Source: a bacterium (GTDB lineage: Bacteria; Actinomycetota; Acidimicrobiia; Acidimicrobiales; CATQHL01). From it: a DNA stretch of 24,048 nucleotides. The DNA is taken from the NCBI GenBank assembly GCA_026713745.1, contig JAPONU010000262.1:1-24048 (forward strand). The letters are read 5' to 3'. Below, one piece after another: positions 1-6,441 of this stretch. Under the pieces are notes generated by a model. That model was given only the letters and a program-made list of their open reading frames with translations, searched no databases and was not told the origin of the DNA. Made by a program: the position numbers and the translations under genes. Every line of letters begins with the position of its first letter. The first letter of the stretch is position 1.

Positions 1-606
1 CTCCTCAGAGACCTGCCGGGAGAGGTTCGTCCTGCCGTCGTACATGACAAGGAGCAACTTCGACACATTCAAGGCCGGATTCAAATGTCGTCGAATCTGG
101 TCCACGTGCATCGTCAACTGAGCGAGCCCCTCCAACGCGAAGTATTCGCATTGGATCGGCACAAGCACCTCGCGCACCGCCGTGAGGGCGTTCACGGCCA
201 GCAGTCCCAGAGCCGGCGGGCAGTCCACAAAGAGGTAGTCGAACTTGTCGATGACGGGTGTCAGCGCCGCAGCCAGACGGCGCTCCCGGTTGAACGCCGA
301 TTGCAGTTCTATCTCGGCGCCCGCAAGGTCCAGGTGTGACGGAACGGCCATCAGTCCTTCGATCGCCGTCGGCGCGATGCAGTCAACTATCGACTTGCCG
401 TCCAGCAGAACGTCATACACCGAGGCCGTGACCTCACGCGGGTCCAAACCGATGCCGGTGGTTGCATTCGCCTGTGGATCGAGGTCGACCACCAGCACCC
501 GTCGTCCCAACTCGGCCAGAGCCGCGCCGAGGTTGATCGCCGTCGTGGTCTTTCCGACGCCACCCTTCTGGTTGGCAACGGCAATCGTGCGACAAACAGA
601 GGTCAC
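1..606 (-). CDS. parA: Chromosome-partitioning ATPase ParA (3' end beyond window)
   Basis: The minus strand reads open from a GTG at 606-604 to the window edge, giving the first 202 residues; the C-terminus is missing. Residues 14-20 form the deviant Walker A motif KGGVGKT, followed by a VVDLDPQAN Walker A' segment and FVDCPPALG, the Walker B region of ParA/Soj/MinD-type ATPases. A good ribosome-binding site, GGAGGT (616-621), lies 9 bases before the GTG, which fixes this start. ParA binds DNA non-specifically when ATP-bound and moves ParB-parS complexes apart. It is the last visible gene of the rpmH-rnpA-yidD-yidC-jag-rsmG operon, and a parS site lies 69 bases upstream of its start. parB would be expected next, outside the window. 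Chromosomal identity is inferred from this context. Confidence 0.95.
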   Translation of the reverse strand, partial: MTSVCRTIAVANQKGGVGKTTTAINLGAALAELGRRVLVVDLDPQANATTGIGLDPREVTASVYDVLLDGKSIVDCIAPTAIEGLMAVPSHLDLAGAEIELQSAFNRERRLAAALTPVIDKFDYLFVDCPPALGLLAVNALTAVREVLVPIQCEYFALEGLAQLTMHVDQIRRHLNPALNVSKLLLVMYDGRTNLSRQVSEE

Positions 607-675
607 GGGAGCAACACCTCCAACGGCGGCCGGCTGAGCATCGAGTGTACCCGCGGGCACTGGCTCGAAGGGTGA

Positions 676-691
676 TGTTTCACGTGAAACA
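676..691. promoter_or_regulatory. parS centromere site (ParB-binding)
   Basis: The bases TGTTTCACGTGAAACA form the canonical 16-bp bacterial parS palindrome with no mismatch, and the symmetry extends one base further on each side (675-692). ParB/Spo0J nucleates here and spreads, loading SMC/condensin near the origin. It sits in the 167-base spacer between rsmG and parA. I noticed no second copy by eye in the window. Nothing else was recognised in this spacer. Confidence 0.95.
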
Positions 692-773
692 TTGGGTTCG
701 GCACATCCCGCGGTGGCAGGTCGCCGGCGGGCGTGGTCCGTCGCGTGCCGACTCCACCGAGGTGCGAGGCGGC

Positions 774-1415
774 CTAGAAGAGAGGAGCGCGCCGCATCGC
801 AGCGAGCCGGCGGGGGAAACGATCCTCGTGTGGCGCCACCTTCACGAGTTCGACGAAACTCGGTCCGGTGCCGATCGCCTGTATTGCCAGACCCAACGGT
901 GCCAGCGCTTCGGCGGGCCAGCGTGTCCCTGTCTCGTGCTCCGGTTCGCTCACGATGAGGCGCCCCCCTGTGGCCAGGAAGCCCGTCGCACACTCGGCGG
1001 TAACCGGCGGCGGGCCAAACGCCCTGGCAGCGACCACTTCAAATTCTCCGGCCAACCTCGGCTCCCGCACCAGTTCGGCTACGTCGCCACGCCAGAAGGA
1101 CGCGCGCTCACTCATGCCCAGCAATCCGATCGCCCACTGGACAAAACTCTCGCTGCGCTCCCGCCGATCCGTGAACAGCCAACGGGTTGCCGGCCAGCAT
1201 TGCGCCATAACGAGGCCGGGCAGACCCGCCCCGGTCCCAAGGTCCAGGCAGCGACTCTCGCCGGGATCTGCAAGTTGCCCGGCGATCGCTGCAGCGTGCA
1301 CCCACTCCTGGCAGGGTGTCGTGGCCCGACCCAGCAGACCTTGCTGTCGTGCCCGCTCGAATATCCGATCCAGGCGGCCCGCCTCAGCCGGCAGCGGTGC
1401 CGCGCCGGCGGTCAG
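774..1415 (-). CDS. rsmG: 16S rRNA (guanine-N7) methyltransferase RsmG
   Basis: RsmG (GidB) methylates N7 of a guanine in the 530 loop of 16S rRNA using S-adenosylmethionine. The SAM-binding motif LDLGTGAGLPGL lies at about residues 57-68, with FEVVAARAFGP further on. The first ATG/GTG/TTG in frame is GTG at 1301-1299, but that would leave only 18 residues before the SAM motif. The frame stays open upstream to a TGA that overlaps the end of jag, and the extra residues (RIFERARQQGLLG, then QEWVHAAAI) look like the normal RsmG N-terminal helices. The best-placed initiator is a CTG at 1415-1413, one base after the jag stop, with GGGGAG 5 bases before it. This gives 213 residues, close to the family's usual 200-240. 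The gene is secure; the start is inferred. The conservative alternative is 774-1301 (175 residues). Confidence 0.88.
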   Translation of the reverse strand: MTAGAAPLPAEAGRLDRIFERARQQGLLGRATTPCQEWVHAAAIAGQLADPGESRCLDLGTGAGLPGLVMAQCWPATRWLFTDRRERSESFVQWAIGLLGMSERASFWRGDVAELVREPRLAGEFEVVAARAFGPPPVTAECATGFLATGGRLIVSEPEHETGTRWPAEALAPLGLAIQAIGTGPSFVELVKVAPHEDRFPRRLAAMRRAPLF

Positions 1416-1416
1416 T

Positions 1417-2328
1417 TCAGCTCCCCGGCCTCAGCACGACACGTCGACGGGGTTCCTCCCCTTCCGACGCCGTCCGCACGCCGGTCATCTCCACGATGGC
1501 ATCATGAACGATCTTGCGATCGGCCGCGTTCATCGGCTCGAGGACCTTCGGCTCGCCGCTCTCAACAACCTCCGCGGCGATCCGCTGCGCGAAGGCCTCC
1601 AACGCCTCCTTGCGGCGCTGCTTGTACCCGCCGACCTCGAGACGCACCTTGCTGGAGCGGCGCCCCTGTGCCCGTCGCTGGACGACGACACGGAGCAGCT
1701 CCTCGATCGCAGCCAGCGTTGTGCCCCGCCGGCCGATCAGCAACCCCACCTCGTCACCGTCGATGACGACCTCGACAGCGCCTTCGGTGGTACGGACCGT
1801 CGTCACCGTGGCATCAACCCCGAACGACTCGGCGAGGCCTGCCGCGAACGAGCGAAGCAGTTCCTCCTCGTTCGCGAAGTCCATCCTGTCCTCTCCGCCA
1901 TTGGTGTCACTCGTGCTCATTTTCTCTCCTCTGCCCTTCGATTTGGACGTTCCTGCTGACTTCTTTGCTCGATTGTCCGGCCCGCCGGCCGAGTTACGGC
2001 GCTCTGGCCGCTTCTCCTTCGTCGCCCGCGCGGCCCCCTCGGCACCGCCGCGGGCACTATTGGCCGTTTGGGCCTTCCGCCCGTCGGATCTCTGCTTGCG
2101 GTCGCCGCCGCGGGCGCGGCGTTGCCGCCCTCGTCGGTCCGGTGGGGTCTCCACCCGAGGCATCACCCGAGCGCGTACCTGTGCATTCGCCCTGCCGAGC
2201 CCCAGCACGCCGCGCTGCGGTTCAACGAGGACTTCGAACTCGGCCTCACGCTCGTCGACGCCGAGTTGGTCGAGGGCCATCTCCTTGGCATCCGCGACCG
2301 TGCGCGCCTCAGTAACTATCCATTCCAT
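1417..2328 (-). CDS. jag: RNA-binding protein Jag/KhpB (Jag_N, KH and R3H domains)
   Basis: The 303-residue protein starts with a Jag_N domain (residues 1 to about 55, ending in GVLGLGRANAQVRARV). A long basic, low-complexity linker follows to about residue 135. Then comes a KH domain with the loop LLIGRRGTTLAAIEEL and a C-terminal R3H domain (VLEPMNAADRKIVHDAI). KhpB/Jag proteins bind RNA with KhpA and affect cell envelope and division in Gram-positives. The gene starts 7 bases after the yidC stop, the usual yidC-jag arrangement. At 1920-1918 an in-frame ATG is preceded by AGAGGAGAGAAA, a better ribosome-binding site than that of the annotated start. A shorter 167-residue KH-R3H isoform may therefore be made. 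Confidence 0.92.
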   Translation of the reverse strand: MEWIVTEARTVADAKEMALDQLGVDEREAEFEVLVEPQRGVLGLGRANAQVRARVMPRVETPPDRRGRQRRARGGDRKQRSDGRKAQTANSARGGAEGAARATKEKRPERRNSAGGPDNRAKKSAGTSKSKGRGEKMSTSDTNGGEDRMDFANEEELLRSFAAGLAESFGVDATVTTVRTTEGAVEVVIDGDEVGLLIGRRGTTLAAIEELLRVVVQRRAQGRRSSKVRLEVGGYKQRRKEALEAFAQRIAAEVVESGEPKVLEPMNAADRKIVHDAIVEMTGVRTASEGEEPRRRVVLRPGS

Positions 2329-2335
2329 AGGCCTC

Positions 2336-3604
2336 TCACTTCTTGTAGCGCTTGCTCCGCTGCTGCTTTGCGCCCTTGGGCGTCACGCGGCTGGGCACCG
2401 GCTTTGGCGGCGGTGCCTCCTTCTTCTTCTTCGAACGTCTGTTCGATCCTTCGCTCTTCCGGCGCTCCGGCCGTGGCGTCTGTGCCCGCTCTGCGCCGGC
2501 CTTGGTGGGCGGCCGGGAGGACGGCTCGCGGGCCGGCCTTGGTGGCGCCGCCTTCGCAGTCGGTGGAACGGGCTTCGGCTTTGGTGCAGAACCGCTCACG
2601 GGGCGCTGCCGGCCGTGGCGCCGCGGGTCGGGGGCGCTGGTCAACCCCAACCGCTCGCCGAGTCCACGTGGCGGCTCGGGTGGACCTGGCGGTTTCGGCT
2701 CCTCACCGCTCTCGGCTGCCTCCTCCTCGAGCGCCTTTCGCACCTCTTGCTCTTCTGCGAACGGTCGGTACAACTTTCGCGTGATCAGTGATTGCTGGCC
2801 AATCCGAATGAGGCTCTGTGCGTTGTAGTACAGCACCAATCCGGCTGACAGGCTGAAGGAGATGATCGGCAGGAAGATCGGAATGATGCGCATCATCATG
2901 CGCGCCTGCGGTGTCTGCTCGTCGGCGGACATCCGCCCACTGATCTGACGCTGCTGGTAGTAGCCCAGACCCGCCACCAGGACAATCATGCCGAGGTACG
3001 GCAGTCCCGACACGAATGAACTGCTCAGGGCCGAGCTGGCGCTCTCAGCCAGATCCACTCCCCAGCCCCGCATCTCGGTGCTGACCACAAGGTCCTGGTA
3101 GAGCCGGCTGTCGGGACTGAGATAGTCAGGGTTGAACGTCTGTTTGGGCGCGCTCACGACTTGGGGCGTGCATTCCACACCGGAAGACGCAGCACAGGCC
3201 GCGCCGGCCTGACCGGACGACCAACCCAGCACGGAAGTCCGCCGGGTCAACCCGCGCAACATGTAGAAGAGCGCGATGAAGACCGGCGACTGCATCAACA
3301 GCGGGAGGCATCCACCCAGCGGATTGACGCTGTTCGACCGGTACAGCGCCATGACCTCCTCGTTCATCTTCTGGCGATCGTGGCGGTACTCGGCCTGCAG
3401 CCGCTTGACCTCCGGAGCGAGCCGGCGCATGGCCAGCATGGACTTCGTGCTGCGGATCGTGACGGGCGTGAGGATCGTCATCACGCAAACCGTCAGCAGA
3501 ATGATCGCCCCCGAGTAACTCGGCCACAGGTCGTAGAGGAACGAGAGGACGCGGGCGACCAGCGTCATCAGGGGATTGAAGGCTCGACCGATTGCGTCGA
3601 ACAT
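2336..3604 (-). CDS. yidC: Membrane protein insertase YidC/Oxa1 family
   Basis: YidC inserts and folds inner-membrane proteins, alone or with SecYEG. The 422-residue product has hydrophobic segments at about residues 30-50, 98-117, 196-216 and 238-262, with the conserved positive residue of the insertase groove likely R51 just after the first. The stretch between residues 54 and 92 is the cytoplasmic coiled hairpin (KRLQAEYRHDRQKMNEEVMALY), and NPLGGCLPLLMQSPVFIALF is the typical following segment. It lacks the large periplasmic domain of proteobacterial YidC. The C-terminal ~150 residues are a proline-, lysine- and arginine-rich cytoplasmic tail, a ribosome-contacting feature in Gram-positive homologues but long here. 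The ATG overlaps the yidD stop by one base. Confidence 0.95.
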   Translation of the reverse strand: MFDAIGRAFNPLMTLVARVLSFLYDLWPSYSGAIILLTVCVMTILTPVTIRSTKSMLAMRRLAPEVKRLQAEYRHDRQKMNEEVMALYRSNSVNPLGGCLPLLMQSPVFIALFYMLRGLTRRTSVLGWSSGQAGAACAASSGVECTPQVVSAPKQTFNPDYLSPDSRLYQDLVVSTEMRGWGVDLAESASSALSSSFVSGLPYLGMIVLVAGLGYYQQRQISGRMSADEQTPQARMMMRIIPIFLPIISFSLSAGLVLYYNAQSLIRIGQQSLITRKLYRPFAEEQEVRKALEEEAAESGEEPKPPGPPEPPRGLGERLGLTSAPDPRRHGRQRPVSGSAPKPKPVPPTAKAAPPRPAREPSSRPPTKAGAERAQTPRPERRKSEGSNRRSKKKKEAPPPKPVPSRVTPKGAKQQRSKRYKK

Positions 3605-3858
3605 CAGGCAGCACCCTCACATCTGACCGGATCGGCACGCCGGGGCGGTACCGGATCAGCCCCGTACGGTCCGAGCGGGCGGCACTTCAGCAACCGGCGA
3701 ACGCCATACCAGGAGCCACGCCAGGCACCGTGCACTTCGATTGCTTCCAGCGTGTACGCCGAGCACGTCGGCAGGAAGCGGCACCGGGGGGGGCGCACGG
3801 CGCTGAAGGCCTGGTAGAGGCGGATTGCGCCGAGGAGAAGGCGCCTCACAGGATTCAC
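3604..3858 (-). CDS. yidD: Membrane protein insertion efficiency factor YidD
   Basis: This 84-residue protein carries the family signature CRFLPTCSAYTLEAIEVHG (conserved cysteines and PTCSxY) and the downstream LLKCRPLGPYGADPV segment. YidD is a small, inner-leaflet-associated protein that helps YidC-dependent membrane insertion. Translation starts at GTG 3858-3856, overlapping the rnpA stop in a GTGA junction, with AAGGAC a few bases upstream. Its own stop overlaps the yidC ATG by one base, so the three genes are probably translationally coupled. Confidence 0.93.
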   Translation of the reverse strand: MNPVRRLLLGAIRLYQAFSAVRPPRCRFLPTCSAYTLEAIEVHGAWRGSWYGVRRLLKCRPLGPYGADPVPPRRADPVRCEGAA

Positions 3859-4208
3859 GACAGTCCTTCACCGGTTGAGATGCGCTCCAGCACACGCTGC
3901 GCGTCCCTGCGCAGCCGGGCAAATCCCACTGCGGCGGCGTGGCGTCGCGGGCGGATGAGATAGTCACCGCTCGGGAGCGCCGCCGGGCGGGGTGCGCCGG
4001 CCAACTCACGCATCACAGCGCGCAACCGGCGGCGCAGCCGGTTCCGTACGACCGCCGAGCCGGTGCTGCGAGAAACGGCGAACGCCACCCGCGGCGGGCC
4101 GTTCTCCCCATCGAGGAGATAGCGGACTTCGAGTACGCCATGGCGGACGACTCGACCGTTCCGACGGAGCCGCTCAAATGTCTTCGCGGATCGGATTCGC
4201 CCGATCAG
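3855..4208 (-). CDS. rnpA: Ribonuclease P protein component
   Basis: RnpA is the protein subunit of RNase P, which removes 5' leaders from pre-tRNAs. The signature VVRNRLRRRLRAVMREL (the RNR helix) and the N-terminal RIRSAKTFERLRRNG segment are clear. The normal-length protein (117 residues) begins LIGRIRS at a CTG (4208-4206) that overlaps the rpmH stop in a CTGA junction; AGAGG lies 9 bases before it. No ATG, GTG or TTG occurs in frame between this CTG and a GTG at 4370-4368. That GTG would make a 171-residue protein with rpmH nested inside it, an arrangement known in Thermus. I favour the CTG because it gives normal length. Identity is secure; start is inferred. Confidence 0.88.
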   Translation of the reverse strand: MIGRIRSAKTFERLRRNGRVVRHGVLEVRYLLDGENGPPRVAFAVSRSTGSAVVRNRLRRRLRAVMRELAGAPRPAALPSGDYLIRPRRHAAAVGFARLRRDAQRVLERISTGEGLS

Positions 4209-4339
4209 GCTGACAACCTCTGACGGCCGCGACGGCGCCTGGTCCTCAGAACAGCCCGGCCGCCGCGACTGCTCATCCGCTTCCGGAACCCATGCCGCCG
4301 CGACCGGCGGCGGACATTCGGCTGGTACGTCCGCTTCAC
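4205..4339 (-). CDS. rpmH: 50S ribosomal protein L34
   Basis: The 44-residue, extremely basic product begins MKRTYQPNVRRRSRRHGF and continues through RKRMSSRGGRAVL, the highly conserved L34 sequence. The start is GTG 4339-4337, with AAGGAGGA ending about 6 bases upstream, an excellent ribosome-binding site; a second GTG lies two codons earlier but is too close to it. It is the first gene of the minus-strand operon and diverges from dnaA. The last 4 bases overlap the proposed rnpA start. Confidence 0.95.
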   Translation of the reverse strand: MKRTYQPNVRRRSRRHGFRKRMSSRGGRAVLRTRRRRGRQRLSA

Positions 4340-4785
4340 TTCCACTCCTCCTTGCGCCGGGCCAACCCACTCCCCCCGGTACACGTGCGGCGAGTGATTC
4401 CCGAGACGCCGGCTCCTCCGGCCGGAGCCGCGAGGACCGTCGAGGCCAGTGGTCCGGACAGGCGACCGGACACAACTCGACCGCCTCACGCTACGGGCAC
4501 ACGATGTCCGCCACAACCGTGCCGCTGCTGCTGGCCGGCCGAGGGCCGCCACGGCCCCCGACGGCGCATTCGGCGCCGCGTGACACAGTCACGAAAAAGT
4601 GCACAAAACCTATTAAGAATGTGGTTTGTTCAATACCTGGCGCCAACACCCGCCGAACGGTGCGGCTAGATTGCCCGCCACGACGAGCACCGCAGATCCG
4701 TCAAGTCTCCGACCAGCGCGATCACCCGCCCTCCGCCGCCAGCAGGAGCCGCCACGGTGGTCCCCATCAGAACTGAGCCGCACCC
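4340..4785. promoter_or_regulatory. rpmH-dnaA divergent spacer: promoters and inverted repeats
   Basis: This 446-base spacer must hold promoters for both the rpmH operon (minus) and dnaA (plus). An AT-rich island at about 4594-4637 stands out from GC-rich flanks. On the minus strand TTGAAC (4633-4628) and TAGGTT (4612-4607) are 15 bases apart, a possible rpmH promoter. On the plus strand TAGATT (4667-4672) is a possible dnaA -10 box without a clear -35. Three perfect inverted repeats are present: CTCCGGCCGGAG (4416-4427), GGGCCG-CCA-CGGCCC (4543-4557) and CGTGAC-ACA-GTCACG (4579-4593). I found no convincing gene here and no consensus DnaA box. Confidence 0.5.
4579..4593. repeat. Inverted repeat beside the AT-rich island
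   Basis: CGTGAC-ACA-GTCACG is a perfect 6-3-6 inverted repeat immediately left of the AT-rich stretch at 4594-4637, where the rpmH and dnaA promoters are expected. Its size and position fit a dimeric repressor operator, but no regulator can be named from the sequence. Confidence 0.4.
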
Positions 4786-6210
4786 GTGAACGACCCAGCG
4801 CATCTGTGGAACGCATGCGCGACCACGATTCAGAACCATGTCTCAGATGCCGTCTGGCACTCGACCTTCCGAGATATCCGGCCATACGAGCTGACGGGCG
4901 ACGGGTTGCGCGTCCACGTTCCCAGCAGCATCGCCAGAGACAAGATCGAGCGCCGCTACCGGCACCTCATCGAGGACGTTCTGACCGAGATCATCGGCCA
5001 GCCGCTGACTCTCCTCATCGACATCGAGCCCGTAACACTCGAACCCGCTGATCCGCAGGCGCTCGAGGAACTGCTCCTGCCGGCGGCGAAAGACACGAAC
5101 GCCGGCCGCAGGATCGAAGAGCCCCGCCCGGCAACCCCCCCGATGGGCGCAGAGGGACTGTTTGTCGATGAGCCGCTCAACCCGCGGTACAAGTTCGAAC
5201 ACTTCGTCTGCGGTCCATCCAACTCGTTCGCGCAGGCCGCGGCTTTCCAGGTCGCCGAGCAACCGGGCAGGGTCTACAACCCGCTGTTCATCTACGGTGG
5301 CGCCGGACTCGGCAAGACGCACCTGCTCCACGCAATCGCCCACTACGTCAACGAGCACTACCCGGGATCGCTTGTTCGCCTGGTATCCACCGAGACCTTC
5401 CTGAACCGTTTCGTCTACGCCATCCGGTCCAACCAGCTTCCCGCCTTCAAGGACTACTACCGGCGGCTCGATGTGCTGCTCGTCGACGACGCCCAGTTCT
5501 TCGCCGGCAAGGAGGGGCTGCAAGAGGAGTTCTTCCACACGTTCAACACGCTGTACGAGACCAGCAGCCTGCTGGTCATCACCTGCGACCGGCCGCCGGA
5601 CTCGATCCCGACCCTCGAGGACCGCCTCCGTAGCCGCTTCAAGATGGGCCTGATCACCGACATCCAGCCCCCCAATATCGAGACTCGCCTCGCCATCTTG
5701 GATCACCGGGTGCCCGACGAGTGTCGACACCTCCTCTCCAACAAGGTTCTCGAGCTGATCGCCGAGCGGGTGACCAGCAATATCCGCGAGCTGGAAGGGG
5801 CCTTGACCCGGGTGTGTGCCTTCGCCACTCTCAACCGCCAGGAGATCTCGGTCCCGACCGCTCAGGAGCTGCTGCGCGACGTCTTCACACCGCAGAAGCA
5901 GCACGTGGTGATGCCTGTGCACATCATGAACGCGTGTTCCAACATGTTCGGCTTGGCGGTCGAGGAGATCACCGGCACGAGCCGGCGGCGCCAGCTGGTC
6001 ACGGCCCGTCACATCGCCATGTACGTGATGCGCGAACTCACCGACCTCAGCTTCCCCGCGATTGCCTCTGAGTTCGGTGACCGCGACCACACGACAGTGA
6101 TTCACGCAGTGAACAAGATAAAGCAGCTAATGTCAGAAAAGCAGCAAGTGTACGAACAAGTCACTCAGCTGACCCGTATGCTGCGCAGCAACGTGGGGAG
6201 CGCCGCGTAA
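4786..6210 (+). CDS. dnaA: Chromosomal replication initiator DnaA
   Basis: The 474-residue product has all four DnaA domains. Domain I is residues 1 to about 75 (WHSTFRDIRP region). A linker runs to about 130. The AAA+ domain III begins near NPRYKFEHFV, with Walker A GGAGLGKT (171-178) and Walker B LLVDDAQFF (D234, D235). Domain IV carries the DNA-binding signature ending FGDRDHTTVIHAVNKI. The usual DnaA Walker B is LLIDDIQF, so A replaces I here, a mild change. Translation starts at GTG 4786; no clear ribosome-binding site precedes it. ATP-DnaA binds origin boxes and opens the duplex. It is followed by dnaN after 231 bases. Confidence 0.97.
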   Translation: MNDPAHLWNACATTIQNHVSDAVWHSTFRDIRPYELTGDGLRVHVPSSIARDKIERRYRHLIEDVLTEIIGQPLTLLIDIEPVTLEPADPQALEELLLPAAKDTNAGRRIEEPRPATPPMGAEGLFVDEPLNPRYKFEHFVCGPSNSFAQAAAFQVAEQPGRVYNPLFIYGGAGLGKTHLLHAIAHYVNEHYPGSLVRLVSTETFLNRFVYAIRSNQLPAFKDYYRRLDVLLVDDAQFFAGKEGLQEEFFHTFNTLYETSSLLVITCDRPPDSIPTLEDRLRSRFKMGLITDIQPPNIETRLAILDHRVPDECRHLLSNKVLELIAERVTSNIRELEGALTRVCAFATLNRQEISVPTAQELLRDVFTPQKQHVVMPVHIMNACSNMFGLAVEEITGTSRRRQLVTARHIAMYVMRELTDLSFPAIASEFGDRDHTTVIHAVNKIKQLMSEKQQVYEQVTQLTRMLRSNVGSAA

Positions 6211-6441
6211 CCCCGCCCGCTTTGGGGAATCCTGTGTACAACCGGCCGGCAACATGGTACGAAACACCACCGCCGTCACCGGCGATCGTCCCTCCGGCGC
6301 CACAGACCCGGGAAAACGGGCAATCGCCTCCACAGCCTCCCAGCAGCCTGACCTGCGCTGAAGGCCGGAAATGCACAATCCCCAGCCCTACTACCACTAC
6401 AAACTCATAGACGACAAAATCCTAAGTGAAGGACGGAACCT
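6211..6441. other. dnaA-dnaN spacer, candidate oriC region
   Basis: In many actinobacteria the origin lies between dnaA and dnaN. This 231-base spacer holds TGTGTACAA at 6233-6241, whose complement TTGTACACA differs from the actinobacterial DnaA box TTGTCCACA at one position. A weaker TTGTGCATT is on the minus strand at 6370-6378. No exact box and no cluster is present. The last ~50 bases (about 6385-6430) are richer in A and T than the surroundings and could hold the dnaN promoter or an unwinding element. Assignment as oriC rests mainly on gene context. Confidence 0.3.

Noticed and set aside
645..1766. Plus-strand 373-codon frame starting near parS (contains MFHVKH)
   Set aside because: MFHVKH is just the parS palindrome translated; the rest is antisense to rsmG and jag.
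1514..2791. Plus-strand 425-codon frame
   Set aside because: Antisense to jag and yidC; Ser/Arg-rich shadow typical of high GC.
4843..6105. Antisense 420-codon frame opposite dnaA
   Set aside because: dnaA on the plus strand is unmistakable; the antisense product has no recognisable motif.
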